Origin: Burkholderia ubonensis subsp. mesacidophila
GTDB taxonomy: Bacteria; Pseudomonadota; Gammaproteobacteria; Burkholderiales; Burkholderiaceae
DNA length: 64,000 bases
NCBI RefSeq assembly: GCF_002097715.1
Contig: NZ_CP020738.1
Coordinates: 992,001-1,056,000, forward strand
Direction: 5' to 3'
Each line of letters starts with the position of its first letter. Position 1 is the first letter of the stretch. The position numbers were made by a program, and so were the translations under genes. Positions 44,169 to 52,088 of this stretch are shown piece by piece. The notes below the pieces were generated by a model, which was given only the letters and a program-made list of their open reading frames with translations, did no database searches and was not told the DNA's origin.

Positions 44169-45833
44169 ATGTCGCGGGTGCTGGAAGTCGTGTTGTGCAT
44201 GTCGTTGGAAGGTTGGCCGGCCGCGTCGGCGAGCCGGGCCCGGAGCGCGCAGCGCGACTTCGGCGCCGAGCTTGGCCGTGCATGGCGGATCTGTCCGCAG
44301 GTCAGGATGAAGCGCGGCCATGAACGCGTGACGATCGAGCCGTGCGAGGCCGTCGAGGCCGAGCCGAGCCCCGGCGAGAGCTGGTGGACCTGGGTCGAAT
44401 CGACCGCGCACGAGCGGCGCGTCGTCGCGGCGCGCACGCACACGCTCGCGCCCGGCGTGACGCTGCGCGAGGTCTTCGACGCGGAACACGCGGGCATCGT
44501 CGTGGCGGCGCCTGCGCCGGCCGGCCCGCCCGATTCGAACCCGTCGTCCGACGCCGGCGAGGCCGAGGCGGCGGACGTCGCCGTGGCCGTCGAGCGTGAA
44601 CGCCCCGTGCCTGCCGACGTGGCGTCCCCGCCCGAAGCCGCGCGCGTGCGACTCGTCAGCGAGCGGCGGCGCGGACGGTGGGCCGACGACAGCGGCGTGG
44701 TGGTCGAGATGACGCTCGACGACGTCACGATCCACGGTGTCGACCCGTCACCCCGGCGGTACTGCGAGCTGCGTCTCGTCGCGCCGGACTGGCAGACGCC
44801 GGACGCCCGCGCCGCCGCGCTGCGCGCGCTGTTCGCCGCCGCGCGCGAGCTGAGCGGTGCGTGGCCCGCGTTCGTCCAGCTGACGAGCGTGATCGACCGC
44901 GCGTGCGCGGGCGCGCTGGCGGAGACCGCGTCGGTGAAGGCGCAGTTCGTTGACCTGAGCGGGGTCCGCACGCAGCGTGCCGCGCTGTTCGCGCTGTCCG
45001 GCGACATCGCCGCGCAGTGGCTCGGCAACGAAGGCGGCGTGCTCGACCATGAGGATCCCGAGTTCGTTCACCAGATGCGCGTCGCGCTGCGCCGCCTGCG
45101 CACGCTGATGCGCTTCTTCCCGCGCTACGCGAACGGCGGCTGGAAAGAGGCGTTCGAGACGGACCTGCGCTGGCTCGCCGCGCTGCTCGGCACGGTGCGC
45201 GACTGGGACGTGTTCTCGACGGAAACCTTGCCCGCGCTGATCGCGGCCGACGGCGACAGCGCCGAATGGGCCGGCACCCTCGACGCGGCGCGCGCGCAGT
45301 GCGTGGCGGCGCGCGTCGAGCTGCGCCAGGGGCTGCATTCGGCGCGGTACGCGCGGCTCACGCTCGGCTGGCTCGAATGGCTGTGCACGTTCGTGCTGCC
45401 GCCCGCCGCCGCGGACGACGACGCGCCGTCGCTGAAGCAGCACGTGACCAAGCGCGTGCGCCGGCAGTTCGGCCACCTGTACGGCGCGCCGTCGCTCGCG
45501 ACGCTCGACGCCGCCGCGCGCCACCAGGTGCGGATCGACGCGAAGCGGCTGCGCTACGCGCTGGAATTCTTCGCGTCGCTGGCCTCGCGCCGCACGCGCA
45601 CCGAGACGATCAAGACGCTCGCGCGCGTGCAGGGCGTGCTGGGCGAGGCGAACGACACGGTAGTCGCGCTGCATCGTCTCGAGCAACTGGCGGCGCCGCC
45701 ATACCAGACCGGTTTCGTGCGCGGCTACGGCGCGGCGCTCGAACGGCGCGCGGTGCACGACGCCGAAGCGCTGCTCGCCAGCCTGCGTCCGCCGAAGCTC
45801 GGCGGCAAGGCGGTGTCCGGGCGCGGGCGCTGA
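44169..45833 (+). CDS. CYTH/CHAD-type protein with divergent CYTH domain
   Basis: 554 residues. The C-terminal ~300 residues are a CHAD domain: VHQMRVALRRLRTLMRFFPR, RDWDVFSTETLPALIA and HQVRIDAKRLRYALEFFASL, then ARVQGVLGEANDTVVALHRL, with the conserved His-x-x-R and basic residues that bind polyphosphate. The N-terminal part is placed like CYTH triphosphatases, but the start reads VLEVVLCMSLEG, not the metal-binding ExExK motif, and there is an Ala/Glu-rich insert (residues 115-160). It probably binds polyphosphate without hydrolysing triphosphates (inference). Confidence 0.8.
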   Translation: MSRVLEVVLCMSLEGWPAASASRARSAQRDFGAELGRAWRICPQVRMKRGHERVTIEPCEAVEAEPSPGESWWTWVESTAHERRVVAARTHTLAPGVTLREVFDAEHAGIVVAAPAPAGPPDSNPSSDAGEAEAADVAVAVERERPVPADVASPPEAARVRLVSERRRGRWADDSGVVVEMTLDDVTIHGVDPSPRRYCELRLVAPDWQTPDARAAALRALFAAARELSGAWPAFVQLTSVIDRACAGALAETASVKAQFVDLSGVRTQRAALFALSGDIAAQWLGNEGGVLDHEDPEFVHQMRVALRRLRTLMRFFPRYANGGWKEAFETDLRWLAALLGTVRDWDVFSTETLPALIAADGDSAEWAGTLDAARAQCVAARVELRQGLHSARYARLTLGWLEWLCTFVLPPAAADDDAPSLKQHVTKRVRRQFGHLYGAPSLATLDAAARHQVRIDAKRLRYALEFFASLASRRTRTETIKTLARVQGVLGEANDTVVALHRLEQLAAPPYQTGFVRGYGAALERRAVHDAEALLASLRPPKLGGKAVSGRGR

Positions 45834-45840
45834 CTATAAT
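45812..45840 (+). promoter_or_regulatory. Candidate promoter of modE
   Basis: A perfect TATAAT (45835-45840) straddles the stop of the CHAD gene, 27 bp before modE ATG 45868. The -35 at 17-bp spacing (GGTGTC, 45812-45817) is weak. No clear ribosome binding site precedes the ATG. Confidence 0.4.
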
Positions 45841-45867
45841 GGCCGCCCGTTCTTGCCATGCCGACCG

Positions 45868-46704
45868 ATGAGCGCCGATCCGCAACCGCCTTCCCGCACC
45901 GAACCGCTCGAACTGGGCGGCGAACTGTGGTTGCGCGCGGGCGCGCAGACGCTCGGCGGCTCGGCGCGCATCGCGCTGCTGGCGGCGATCGGCGAGACCG
46001 GGTCGATCACGCGCGCCGCGAAGGCGGTCGGCATCAGTTACAAGGGCGCGTGGGAAGCGATCGACACGATGAACAACCTCGCCGGCGAGCCGCTGGTGCT
46101 GCGCGCCACCGGCGGCAAGGGTGGCGGCGGCACGACGCTGACGCCGCGCGCGGCGGCACTGATCGCCGCGTTCCGGACGATCGAGCGCGAGCATCGCCGC
46201 TTCATCGACGCCGCAAGCGCCGCGGTGTCCGGCTTCGATGTCGACTGGGCGCTGATCGGGAGAATCGGCATGAAAACCAGCGCGCGCAATCAGCTGTTCG
46301 GGAAGGTCGCGTCGGTCCGGCGCGGCGCCGTCAACGACGAAGTGGTGCTGACGTTGCCCGGCGGCCAGGCGATCGTCGCGGTAGTCACGCATGAAAGCAC
46401 CGAGGCGCTCGGCCTGCAGGTGGGCGAGGACGCCTGTGCGCTCGTCAAGGCGTCGTGGGTCATGCTCGCGGCCGACGACGGCGCGCCGGCCGTCAGGGTG
46501 TCGGCGCGCAACCAGCTGCATGGGGCAGTCGAGACCGTGAAGGTCGGCGCGGTGAACAGCGAGGTGACGCTCGCGCTCGACGGCGGCGGGACGCTGACCG
46601 CGGTCGTGACGAACGACAGCGTCGACGCGCTGCAGCTCGCCGCCGGGCGGCGGGCGATCGCGCTGTTCAAGGCGTCGAGCGTGATTCTGGCGGTGACGGG
46701 CTGA
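45868..46704 (+). CDS. modE: Molybdate-responsive regulator ModE
   Basis: 278 residues. N-terminal wHTH (GSARIALLAAIGETGSITRA, KAVGISYKGAWEAIDTMNNL, GGKGGGGTTLTPRAAALIAA) and two C-terminal molybdate-binding TOBE/Mop domains, each starting with the SARNQL motif (about residues 139 and 212). It represses modABC when molybdate is bound. It converges on modC (13-bp gap). A ModE-type site lies before modA (49028-49051). Confidence 0.95.
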   Translation: MSADPQPPSRTEPLELGGELWLRAGAQTLGGSARIALLAAIGETGSITRAAKAVGISYKGAWEAIDTMNNLAGEPLVLRATGGKGGGGTTLTPRAAALIAAFRTIEREHRRFIDAASAAVSGFDVDWALIGRIGMKTSARNQLFGKVASVRRGAVNDEVVLTLPGGQAIVAVVTHESTEALGLQVGEDACALVKASWVMLAADDGAPAVRVSARNQLHGAVETVKVGAVNSEVTLALDGGGTLTAVVTNDSVDALQLAAGRRAIALFKASSVILAVTG

Positions 46705-46717
46705 CGCCTGAGCGTCG

Positions 46718-47419
46718 CTATGCGACGCGCGTCGGCCACGCGGCGTGCGTGCTCGCCGTTTGCACGCGCCCGTCGCTCAATTGCACGACCTGGTCGCCGA
46801 ACGCGGCGACGTCGTCCGGATCGTGCGTGATCAGCACCATCGGAATGTCGAGCCGCGCCTGCAGCTCGGCGAGCTCGTGGCGCATCCGCTGGCGCATCGC
46901 GCCGTCGAGCGCCGCGAACGGCTCGTCGAGCAGCAGGATGCGCGGCTGCGCGATCAGCGCGCGCGCGAGCGCGACGCGTTGCTTCTGGCCGCCCGACAGC
47001 TGCGCCGGATACTGGCTGGCGAGCGCTTCGAGATCGAACGCGCGTAGCCAGTACGCGACTTCCGGCGGCAGCGCCTTCGCGCGCGGATTGCGCAGCCCGG
47101 GCGTCAGCCCGAACGCGATGTTCTGGCGCACGTTCAGGTGCGGAAACAGCGCGTAGTCCTGGAACAGGTACGCGACACGGCGTGCACGGGTCGGGACGTC
47201 GATGCCGCGCGCGGCGTCGAACAGCGGCTCGCCGTCCAGCGCGATCGTGCCGGCGTCGGGCGCGAGCAGCCCGGCGATTGCCTGCAGCGTCAGGCTCTTG
47301 CCCGCGCCGGACGGCCCGAACAGCACGACGCGCTGCGACGTGGCCGCGAACGACACGTCGAGCGCGAAGCGGCGCTCGGCGGTTGCGTAAGTCTTGCGGA
47401 TGTCGACGACGAGGCTCAT
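46718..47419 (-). CDS. modC: Molybdate ABC transporter ATPase (short ModC)
   Basis: 233 residues. Walker A LFGPSGAGKSLTLQAIAG, Q-loop YLFQDYALFPHLNV, signature LSGGQKQRVALARALI, Walker B RILLLDEPFAALD, and the switch His in VLITHDPDDVAAF. It stops about 120 residues short of E. coli ModC: the TOBE regulatory domain is missing, so molybdate sensing may rest on the double-TOBE ModE. Start ATG 47419 (MSLVVDIRKTY) is the ATG of repeat copy B with GGAGG upstream; longer frames into the repeat are artefacts. Confidence 0.93.
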   Translation of the reverse strand: MSLVVDIRKTYATAERRFALDVSFAATSQRVVLFGPSGAGKSLTLQAIAGLLAPDAGTIALDGEPLFDAARGIDVPTRARRVAYLFQDYALFPHLNVRQNIAFGLTPGLRNPRAKALPPEVAYWLRAFDLEALASQYPAQLSGGQKQRVALARALIAQPRILLLDEPFAALDGAMRQRMRHELAELQARLDIPMVLITHDPDDVAAFGDQVVQLSDGRVQTASTHAAWPTRVA

Positions 47420-47501
47420 GTCAGCCTCCGCCGGGCCGCCTGTGGCCGGCTGACCGCTCCCCCGGGGGGCCGCGGGCAAAGCGAGCGTGGGGGCCGTTTC
47501 A
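47417..47501 (-). repeat. Dispersed 85-bp repeat, copy B, carrying the RBS and ATG of modC
   Basis: Read on the minus strand this aligns without gaps to 2508-2592 (69 of 85 identical). It fills nearly the whole modB-modC spacer: it starts two bases after the modB stop and ends in the modC start codon, with the conserved GGCGGAGGCTGACATG end. C-run/G-run sequences in the middle can fold into a hairpin ahead of the ribosome binding site. Confidence 0.75.
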
Positions 47502-47503
47502 TC

Positions 47504-48178
47504 TCAGCGTGCTCCGCTCAACGCGCGCGACGGCACGAGGCGGCCCGCCGCGAGCAGCACGACCACGCACGTGATCGACGTCACCAGCACGAGCAGGTTG
47601 GCGGTGCCGTCGTCGCCCGCCTGCACGGCCGCATAGACGGCGACCGACAGCGTCTGCGTGCGGCCGGGCAGGTTGCCCGCGATCATCAGCGTCGCGCCGA
47701 ATTCGCCGAGCGCGCGCGCGAACGCGAGCAGCGCGCCCGCGAGGATGCCGCGCGCGGCGAGCGGCAGCGTCACGCGGAAGAACACCGCGGCCTCGCCGAG
47801 GCCGAGCGTGCGCGCGGCGCGCTCGAGCTGCGGATCGACGCCTTCGAACGCCGCGCGCGCCGACTTCAGGATCAGCGGGAACGCGACGACCATCGACGCG
47901 ATCACCGCGCCCTGCCACGTGAACACGAGCTGGACGCCGACCGAATCGAGCCATGCGCCGAACACGCCGCGCCGTCCGAGCAGCACGAGCAGGTAATAGC
48001 CGAGCACCGTCGGCGGCAGCACGAGCGGCAGCGTCAGCAGCGAGTCGACCACGTCGCGCGCGGGCGAGCGCCAGCGCGCCAGCGCGAACGCGGCGGCGAC
48101 GCCGAGCACGATGTCGAGCGCGGTCGCCCAGCCGGCCACCTTCAACGACAGCAGCAGCGGAATCCAGGCGTCATGCAT
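47504..48178 (-). CDS. modB: Molybdate ABC transporter permease
   Basis: 224 residues with about five membrane helices. The cytoplasmic EAA-type loop is ERAARTLGLGEAAVFFRVTL followed by PLAARGILAGALLAFARALG, EFGATLMIAGNLPGRTQTLS, which is characteristic of ModB. It lies 15 bp after modA and before modC in one operon. Confidence 0.95.
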   Translation of the reverse strand: MHDAWIPLLLSLKVAGWATALDIVLGVAAAFALARWRSPARDVVDSLLTLPLVLPPTVLGYYLLVLLGRRGVFGAWLDSVGVQLVFTWQGAVIASMVVAFPLILKSARAAFEGVDPQLERAARTLGLGEAAVFFRVTLPLAARGILAGALLAFARALGEFGATLMIAGNLPGRTQTLSVAVYAAVQAGDDGTANLLVLVTSITCVVVLLAAGRLVPSRALSGAR

Positions 48179-48193
48179 GTTGCAGCTCGCTTC

Positions 48194-48994
48194 TTACTTG
48201 CCGGCGGCCGGTTTGAAGCCGAACGTCGCGAGCACCTTCTGGCCCTGCGGCGACGTGACGAAATCGACGAACGACTGCGCCTGCGCGGCGTGCCGGCTGT
48301 CCTTGACCACCGCGATCGGGTAGGTGATCGCGGTCTGGGTCGGCACCGTCAGCGCGACCTTCACGCGTCCGGGCATGATCGCCGCGTCGGTGCCGAACAC
48401 GAAGCCGGCGTCGACCTCGCCGCGCGCGACGTAATCGAGGCTCTGGCGCACGTTGGCCGCCAGCACGCCCTTCGCGCTGATCGCGTCCCAGACGCCCGCC
48501 GCGCGCAGCGCGCCTTCGGTGTAGCGGCCGACCGGCACCGACGCCGGGTCGCCGTATGCGATGCGTTTCACGCCGGGCGCGGTCAGGTCGTGCAGCGATG
48601 CCGGCGCGGCGGTACGGCTGTCGGCCGGCACGATCAGCACGAGCGAGTTCGCCGCGAAATCGCGCCGCGTGCCGGGCGCGATCACCTTCTCGTCCGCCGC
48701 GCGGTCCATCGCCTTCTGGTCGGCGGACGCGAACACGTCGGCCGGCGCACCCTTGACGATCTGCTGCATCAGCACGTCCGACGCACCGAAGTTGAACAGC
48801 ACCTTGGTGTCGGGATGCTGCTTCTCGTACGCGTCGCCGACGGCCTTGAACGCGTTCGTCAGGCTGGCGGCCGCCGACACGACCAGTTCGTCGGCGGCGC
48901 AGGCGGGTGCGTTGAACGCGATGCCGGCGGCGAGCGCGGCGAGCGGCAGCAGGCGAATCAGGGTGCGACGGAGCGGGCGGACGGATGAGCGCAT
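48194..48994 (-). CDS. modA: Molybdate-binding periplasmic protein
   Basis: 266 residues: basic/hydrophobic signal (RTLIRLLPLAALAAGIAF... ACAAD), then the ModA core ELVVSAAASLTNAFKAVGDA, VLFNFGASDVLMQQIVKGAP, ADVFASADQKAMDRA, KRIAYGDPASVPVGRYTEGA, and GEVDAGFVFGTDA. First gene of modABC. I start it at ATG 48994; the further in-frame codons to 49066 run through the operator region. Confidence 0.95.
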   Translation of the reverse strand: MRSSVRPLRRTLIRLLPLAALAAGIAFNAPACAADELVVSAAASLTNAFKAVGDAYEKQHPDTKVLFNFGASDVLMQQIVKGAPADVFASADQKAMDRAADEKVIAPGTRRDFAANSLVLIVPADSRTAAPASLHDLTAPGVKRIAYGDPASVPVGRYTEGALRAAGVWDAISAKGVLAANVRQSLDYVARGEVDAGFVFGTDAAIMPGRVKVALTVPTQTAITYPIAVVKDSRHAAQAQSFVDFVTSPQGQKVLATFGFKPAAGK

Positions 48995-49027
48995 GGCGAA
49001 TCTGGTTCGGATGACGGAAACCGTAAT

Positions 49028-49051
49028 CGTAATATAGGGCAGGTTATAACG
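49028..49051. promoter_or_regulatory. ModE-binding site upstream of modA
   Basis: CGTAATATA - GGGCAGG - TTATAACG is an interrupted palindrome resembling the E. coli ModE box (CGTTATATA / TATATAACG halves). It lies 34-57 bp upstream of the modA start, within the expected promoter, and gives a direct route for repression by the ModE encoded at 45868. Confidence 0.7.
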
Positions 49052-49155
49052 CTCGACATAATGCACATGCGGCGGGCGGCATGGTCATGTTACGAAAGGG
49101 GGAAGCGGGCCCGGCGGCGGGCAGGCCGCCACCGGCTGCGGCGACGTGCCGCAGG

Positions 49156-49866
49156 TTACGCGTGCAGCGTGCCGCGCTGTGCGCTGGGCTGCGAGTCGGT
49201 GCGCTGCAGCGACGACGGCTGCGACGCGGGGCGGTAGTTCGGATTGGCCTTCCAGCGCGCACGCACGAACGGCCGCTCGTGACCGGACAGGTGCAGCGCG
49301 ACCTGGGTCACCCAGCGATGCGACGGCACGGTGACGCCGTGCAGCGCGACGGTGACGAGCGCGAGGCTCACGATGACGGCCGGCACCGACCAGCGGTGCG
49401 GCTCGGCGCGCCACGAAGCGGCGATGAAGACCAGCGCGGCGAGCGCGCCGACGATGCAGCCCGTGACCGACTCGGACGGCGAATGCGCGGCGAGCGCAAC
49501 GCGCGACACGCCGACCGCGACGCCCGCCGCCAGCCCGAGCGCGATGCCGAGCAGCCGCAGCGGCGTGCGTGCGCGAATCAGCGCAAGGAAGATCGCAACC
49601 GGATAGACCGACGTGGACAGCATCGCGTGGCCGCTGAAGCCGGTGAAGTCCCATGCGCGGATGCCGATGCCCCAGCCGAGGAACGCGATCTTCGTGAGGG
49701 CGACGACGCCGATCGCGCACGCGAGGACCGCGAGCCATCCGGCGGCGCGCTGCCACGAATAGCCGAGCGCGAGCCAGACGGCGATCGTGATGGCGAGCGG
49801 CAGCGTCAGGCCGGCGCCACCGAACGCGGTGATCGAGATCCACAGGTGAGACGGCAGGTCGAACAT
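49156..49866 (-). CDS. PAP2-type membrane phosphatase with altered motifs
   Basis: 236 residues, about six helices. Motif 2 is FSGHAMLSTSVYPV (normally PSGH) and motif 3 is SRVALAAHSPSESVTG (SR-x5-H with Glu in place of the final Asp). Motif 1 (K-x6-RP) is poorly kept: K-IAFLGWGIGI-R. The His residues needed for catalysis are present. It may dephosphorylate lipid pyrophosphates. The last 60 residues are a polar tail. The 248-bp gap 49867-50114 holds the possible PhaR site and no gene. Confidence 0.82.
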   Translation of the reverse strand: MFDLPSHLWISITAFGGAGLTLPLAITIAVWLALGYSWQRAAGWLAVLACAIGVVALTKIAFLGWGIGIRAWDFTGFSGHAMLSTSVYPVAIFLALIRARTPLRLLGIALGLAAGVAVGVSRVALAAHSPSESVTGCIVGALAALVFIAASWRAEPHRWSVPAVIVSLALVTVALHGVTVPSHRWVTQVALHLSGHERPFVRARWKANPNYRPASQPSSLQRTDSQPSAQRGTLHA

Positions 49867-50043
49867 CGGGAAAGGAGAGCGGGCAGAGGCGGGACGAATG
49901 CTTAATTAACGCGCGAGCCGGGGAGAGCGACTACAACGGATACAAGCGGCGAAGCACCAGTATAGCGTCGTGCACACATGGAGCCCGATTTTTGCGCGAA
50001 CGGGAACTATCCCTGCGCAGGATAAATCCCACAAACAGTGTTA

Positions 50044-50058
50044 TTGTGCATTGCACAA
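50044..50058. promoter_or_regulatory. Possible PhaR-type operator upstream of the PHB-depolymerase-like gene
   Basis: TTGTGCA-T-TGCACAA is a perfect palindrome ending 56 bp before ATG 50115. From memory the TGCA..TGCA pattern resembles sites of PhaR, the PHB-responsive repressor of phasin genes in related beta-proteobacteria. The link to a PHB gene makes this attractive, but it is unproven. Confidence 0.5.
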
Positions 50059-50114
50059 ACTCCGAACGATACGCTCTCTGTAGCGTCCCCAATTTCTGAC
50101 TGCGAGCCCGATCG

Positions 50115-51227
50115 ATGACTAAAAGTCTGACGAAGATGTGGCTGGGCGGCATGAAACGCATGCTGTCCCCGCCCGCCAAAGGCGCGGCACGTGGCGCGCA
50201 GCGTGTGGCGATCGACGTGATCGAAGCCGCCGCGTCGCCCGCCGCCGCCGATCTGCCGCCCGTGCGCGAGTCGCGCGTCCGACCACGAGCGGCCGCGTGG
50301 GCGGCCGGCGAGTGGACGCGCGGCGAACATCCGATGGCGCCCGCGATCGGGCGTCTCGTCCAGCAGCTCGCGTATGCGCTGTACGTGCCGCCCGGCCGCC
50401 GGCGCGGCGGCATGCCGCTCGTCGTGATGCTGCACGGCTGCACGCAGACCGCTGACGGATTCGCGCAAGGCACCCGGATGAACCTGCTGGCCGACCGGTA
50501 CGGATTCGCGGTGCTGTATCCCGAACAATCGCTGCGCGCGCATTCGCACGGCTGCTGGCACTGGTACGAGGACACCGAGCGCGCGGGCCGCGGCGAGGCG
50601 CACGCGGTCGCGTCCCTCGTCGACGCGCTGGTCGACGCGCGCGGCTTTGACGCGTCGCGCGTCTATGTCGCCGGGTTGTCGGCCGGCGCGGGGCTCGCGT
50701 CGCTGCTCGCGCTGCATTTCCCGGACCGCTTCGCGGCGGTCGCGCTGCATTCCGGGCCGGCGTTCGGCGAAGCGAATTCCGGCATCACCGGGATGGACGT
50801 GATGCGGCGCGGCCTGCGCCAGAACCCGGTCGCGGCCGTGGACGCGCTGGTTGGCGCGGACGACGCGCATCCCGGCATGCCCGCGCTGATCGTGCACGGC
50901 GATGGCGATCACGTGGTGTCGCCGAAGAACGCCGATCAGCTTGCGATCCAGTTCCTGCGGCTGAACGGGCTGGCGGACAGCCGCGGCGCGGTGCCGGGCG
51001 GCGAGCGGGTCGACCTGAACGAGCACGGCGCGCAGGTCCGCGACTATCGCCGCGGCGGCGCCTCCGTCGTCCGCCTGTGTCACGTCAAGGGGCTCGACCA
51101 CGCATGGGCGGGCGGCGACGAAGCCGTGCCGTTCCATACGGCGGTCGGCCCCGATGCGAGCGAGATGATCTGGTCCTTCTTCGACGCCCATCGCCGCACT
51201 GTGGCGGCAGAACGACGCACTGTCTGA
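50115..51227 (+). CDS. PHB depolymerase-family esterase
   Basis: 370 residues, alpha/beta hydrolase. LVVMLHGCTQTADGFAQGTR (oxyanion-hole region), FAVLYPEQSLRAHSHGCWHW, and the nucleophile elbow VAGLSAGAGLASLLALHFPD with Ser near residue 189; MPALIVHGDGDHVVSPKNAD carries the acid, and KGLDHAWAGGDEAVPF the His. The N-terminal 60 residues are basic with no clear signal peptide, so it may act inside the cell or leave by another route. Esterase on PHB or short oligomers is likely. Confidence 0.88.
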   Translation: MTKSLTKMWLGGMKRMLSPPAKGAARGAQRVAIDVIEAAASPAAADLPPVRESRVRPRAAAWAAGEWTRGEHPMAPAIGRLVQQLAYALYVPPGRRRGGMPLVVMLHGCTQTADGFAQGTRMNLLADRYGFAVLYPEQSLRAHSHGCWHWYEDTERAGRGEAHAVASLVDALVDARGFDASRVYVAGLSAGAGLASLLALHFPDRFAAVALHSGPAFGEANSGITGMDVMRRGLRQNPVAAVDALVGADDAHPGMPALIVHGDGDHVVSPKNADQLAIQFLRLNGLADSRGAVPGGERVDLNEHGAQVRDYRRGGASVVRLCHVKGLDHAWAGGDEAVPFHTAVGPDASEMIWSFFDAHRRTVAAERRTV

Positions 51228-51234
51228 TCGACGC

Positions 51235-51278
51235 TGGTCAACACCTAGGGTTTTCCCTATAATTCGGGAAAACCCTAG
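51235..51278 (+). promoter_or_regulatory. Promoter of the DUF3563 gene framed by a perfect 13-bp inverted repeat
   Basis: CTAGGGTTTTCCC (51245-51257) and GGGAAAACCCTAG (51266-51278) are perfect reverse complements. The 8-bp spacer contains the -10 hexamer TATAAT (51258-51263), and TGGTCA (51235-51240) is the -35 at exactly 17 bp. The repeat thus brackets the -10 and the start point, as expected for a strong operator. DUF3563 starts at 51309. Confidence 0.75.
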
Positions 51279-51308
51279 TCAAAGACCTTTAGATTTGCGA
51301 GATCGATC

Positions 51309-51485
51309 ATGTTCATGCTGAGCCGTCTGTTCCTGATGCTGACCAAGAATGCCGAGCAGGCCGCCAAGGAGCGCGCCGATGCTTACCTCGCCGGCGCTTC
51401 CGACCTGTACGACCTCGAGTTCCGCATGCGCAAGCTCGATCGCGAAGGCGTGTCGGGCCGTCCGTCCTGGATGACCATCCGCTGA
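51309..51485 (+). CDS. DUF3563 small protein
   Basis: 58 residues: MFMLSRLFLMLTKN, then an Ala/Glu-rich helix and the conserved core YLAGASDLYDLEFRMRKLDR followed by EGVSGRPSWMTIR. This matches the DUF3563/YjiS-like micro-proteins of Burkholderia; their role is not established to my knowledge. It has its own promoter with a palindromic operator and its own bidirectional terminator, so it is a single-gene unit. Confidence 0.88.
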   Translation: MFMLSRLFLMLTKNAEQAAKERADAYLAGASDLYDLEFRMRKLDREGVSGRPSWMTIR

Positions 51486-51531
51486 GTATCGTCAGGCGGG
51501 GCGTAGCCGGCCATCCGATCCGGCATTGCGC

Positions 51532-51574
51532 AAAAAAGGGCGCGTGCGGCTTGCATGCCGCACGCGCCCTTTTT
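51532..51574. terminator. Bidirectional rho-independent terminator between DUF3563 and ohr
   Basis: AAAAAA, perfect stem GGGCGCGTGCGGC (51538-51550) / GCCGCACGCGCCC (51557-51569), 6-nt loop, then TTTTT. It can stop both the plus-strand DUF3563 transcript and the converging ohr transcript. Confidence 0.92.
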
Positions 51575-51594
51575 GCATTCGGCGGCGCGGGGCG

Positions 51595-52014
51595 TCAGAC
51601 GACCGTCAGGCGCACCGGCACGTTGTTGCGCGTCGCGTTCGAGTAAGGGCACACCTGGTGCGCCTTGTCGACGAGCGCCTGCGCGGCGGCCTTGTCGAGG
51701 CCCGGCAGCGACACGCGCAGTTCGACGTCGAGCGCGAACCCGCCCGCATCATTCGGGCCGATGCCGACTTCGGCCGTGACCTGTGTGTCGGCCGGGATCG
51801 CCTGCTTGCTCTGGCCGGCGACGAATTTCATCGCGCTCAGGAAGCACGCCGAGTAACCTGCTGCGAACAGCTGCTCGGGATTCGTGCCTTCGGCGCCGGT
51901 GCCGCCCAGCTCGCGCGGCGCGGCCAGTTTCACTTCCAGCTTGTTGTCTGCGGATACTGCGCGGCCGTCGCGGCCACCCGTGCTCGTTGCGCTCGTCTTG
52001 TACAGAATGTTCAT
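51595..52014 (-). CDS. ohr: Organic hydroperoxide reductase Ohr
   Basis: 139 residues, OsmC/Ohr fold. The two peroxidatic/resolving cysteines are present: LFAAGYSACFLSAMKFVA (Cys57) and HQVCPYSNATRNNVPV (Cys122). It reduces organic and lipid hydroperoxides using lipoyl proteins. Start at 52014 (MNILYKTSATSTGG) is the family start. The operator upstream and the ohrR gene beyond it make a standard peroxide-sensing module. Confidence 0.95.
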   Translation of the reverse strand: MNILYKTSATSTGGRDGRAVSADNKLEVKLAAPRELGGTGAEGTNPEQLFAAGYSACFLSAMKFVAGQSKQAIPADTQVTAEVGIGPNDAGGFALDVELRVSLPGLDKAAAQALVDKAHQVCPYSNATRNNVPVRLTVV

Positions 52015-52088
52015 GGTGCAGCTCCTGTCGGGATAGAGGGAAGCGGTCCGGTCAGTCATGTTGGCACCGGCCACGGATGAAATATAGA

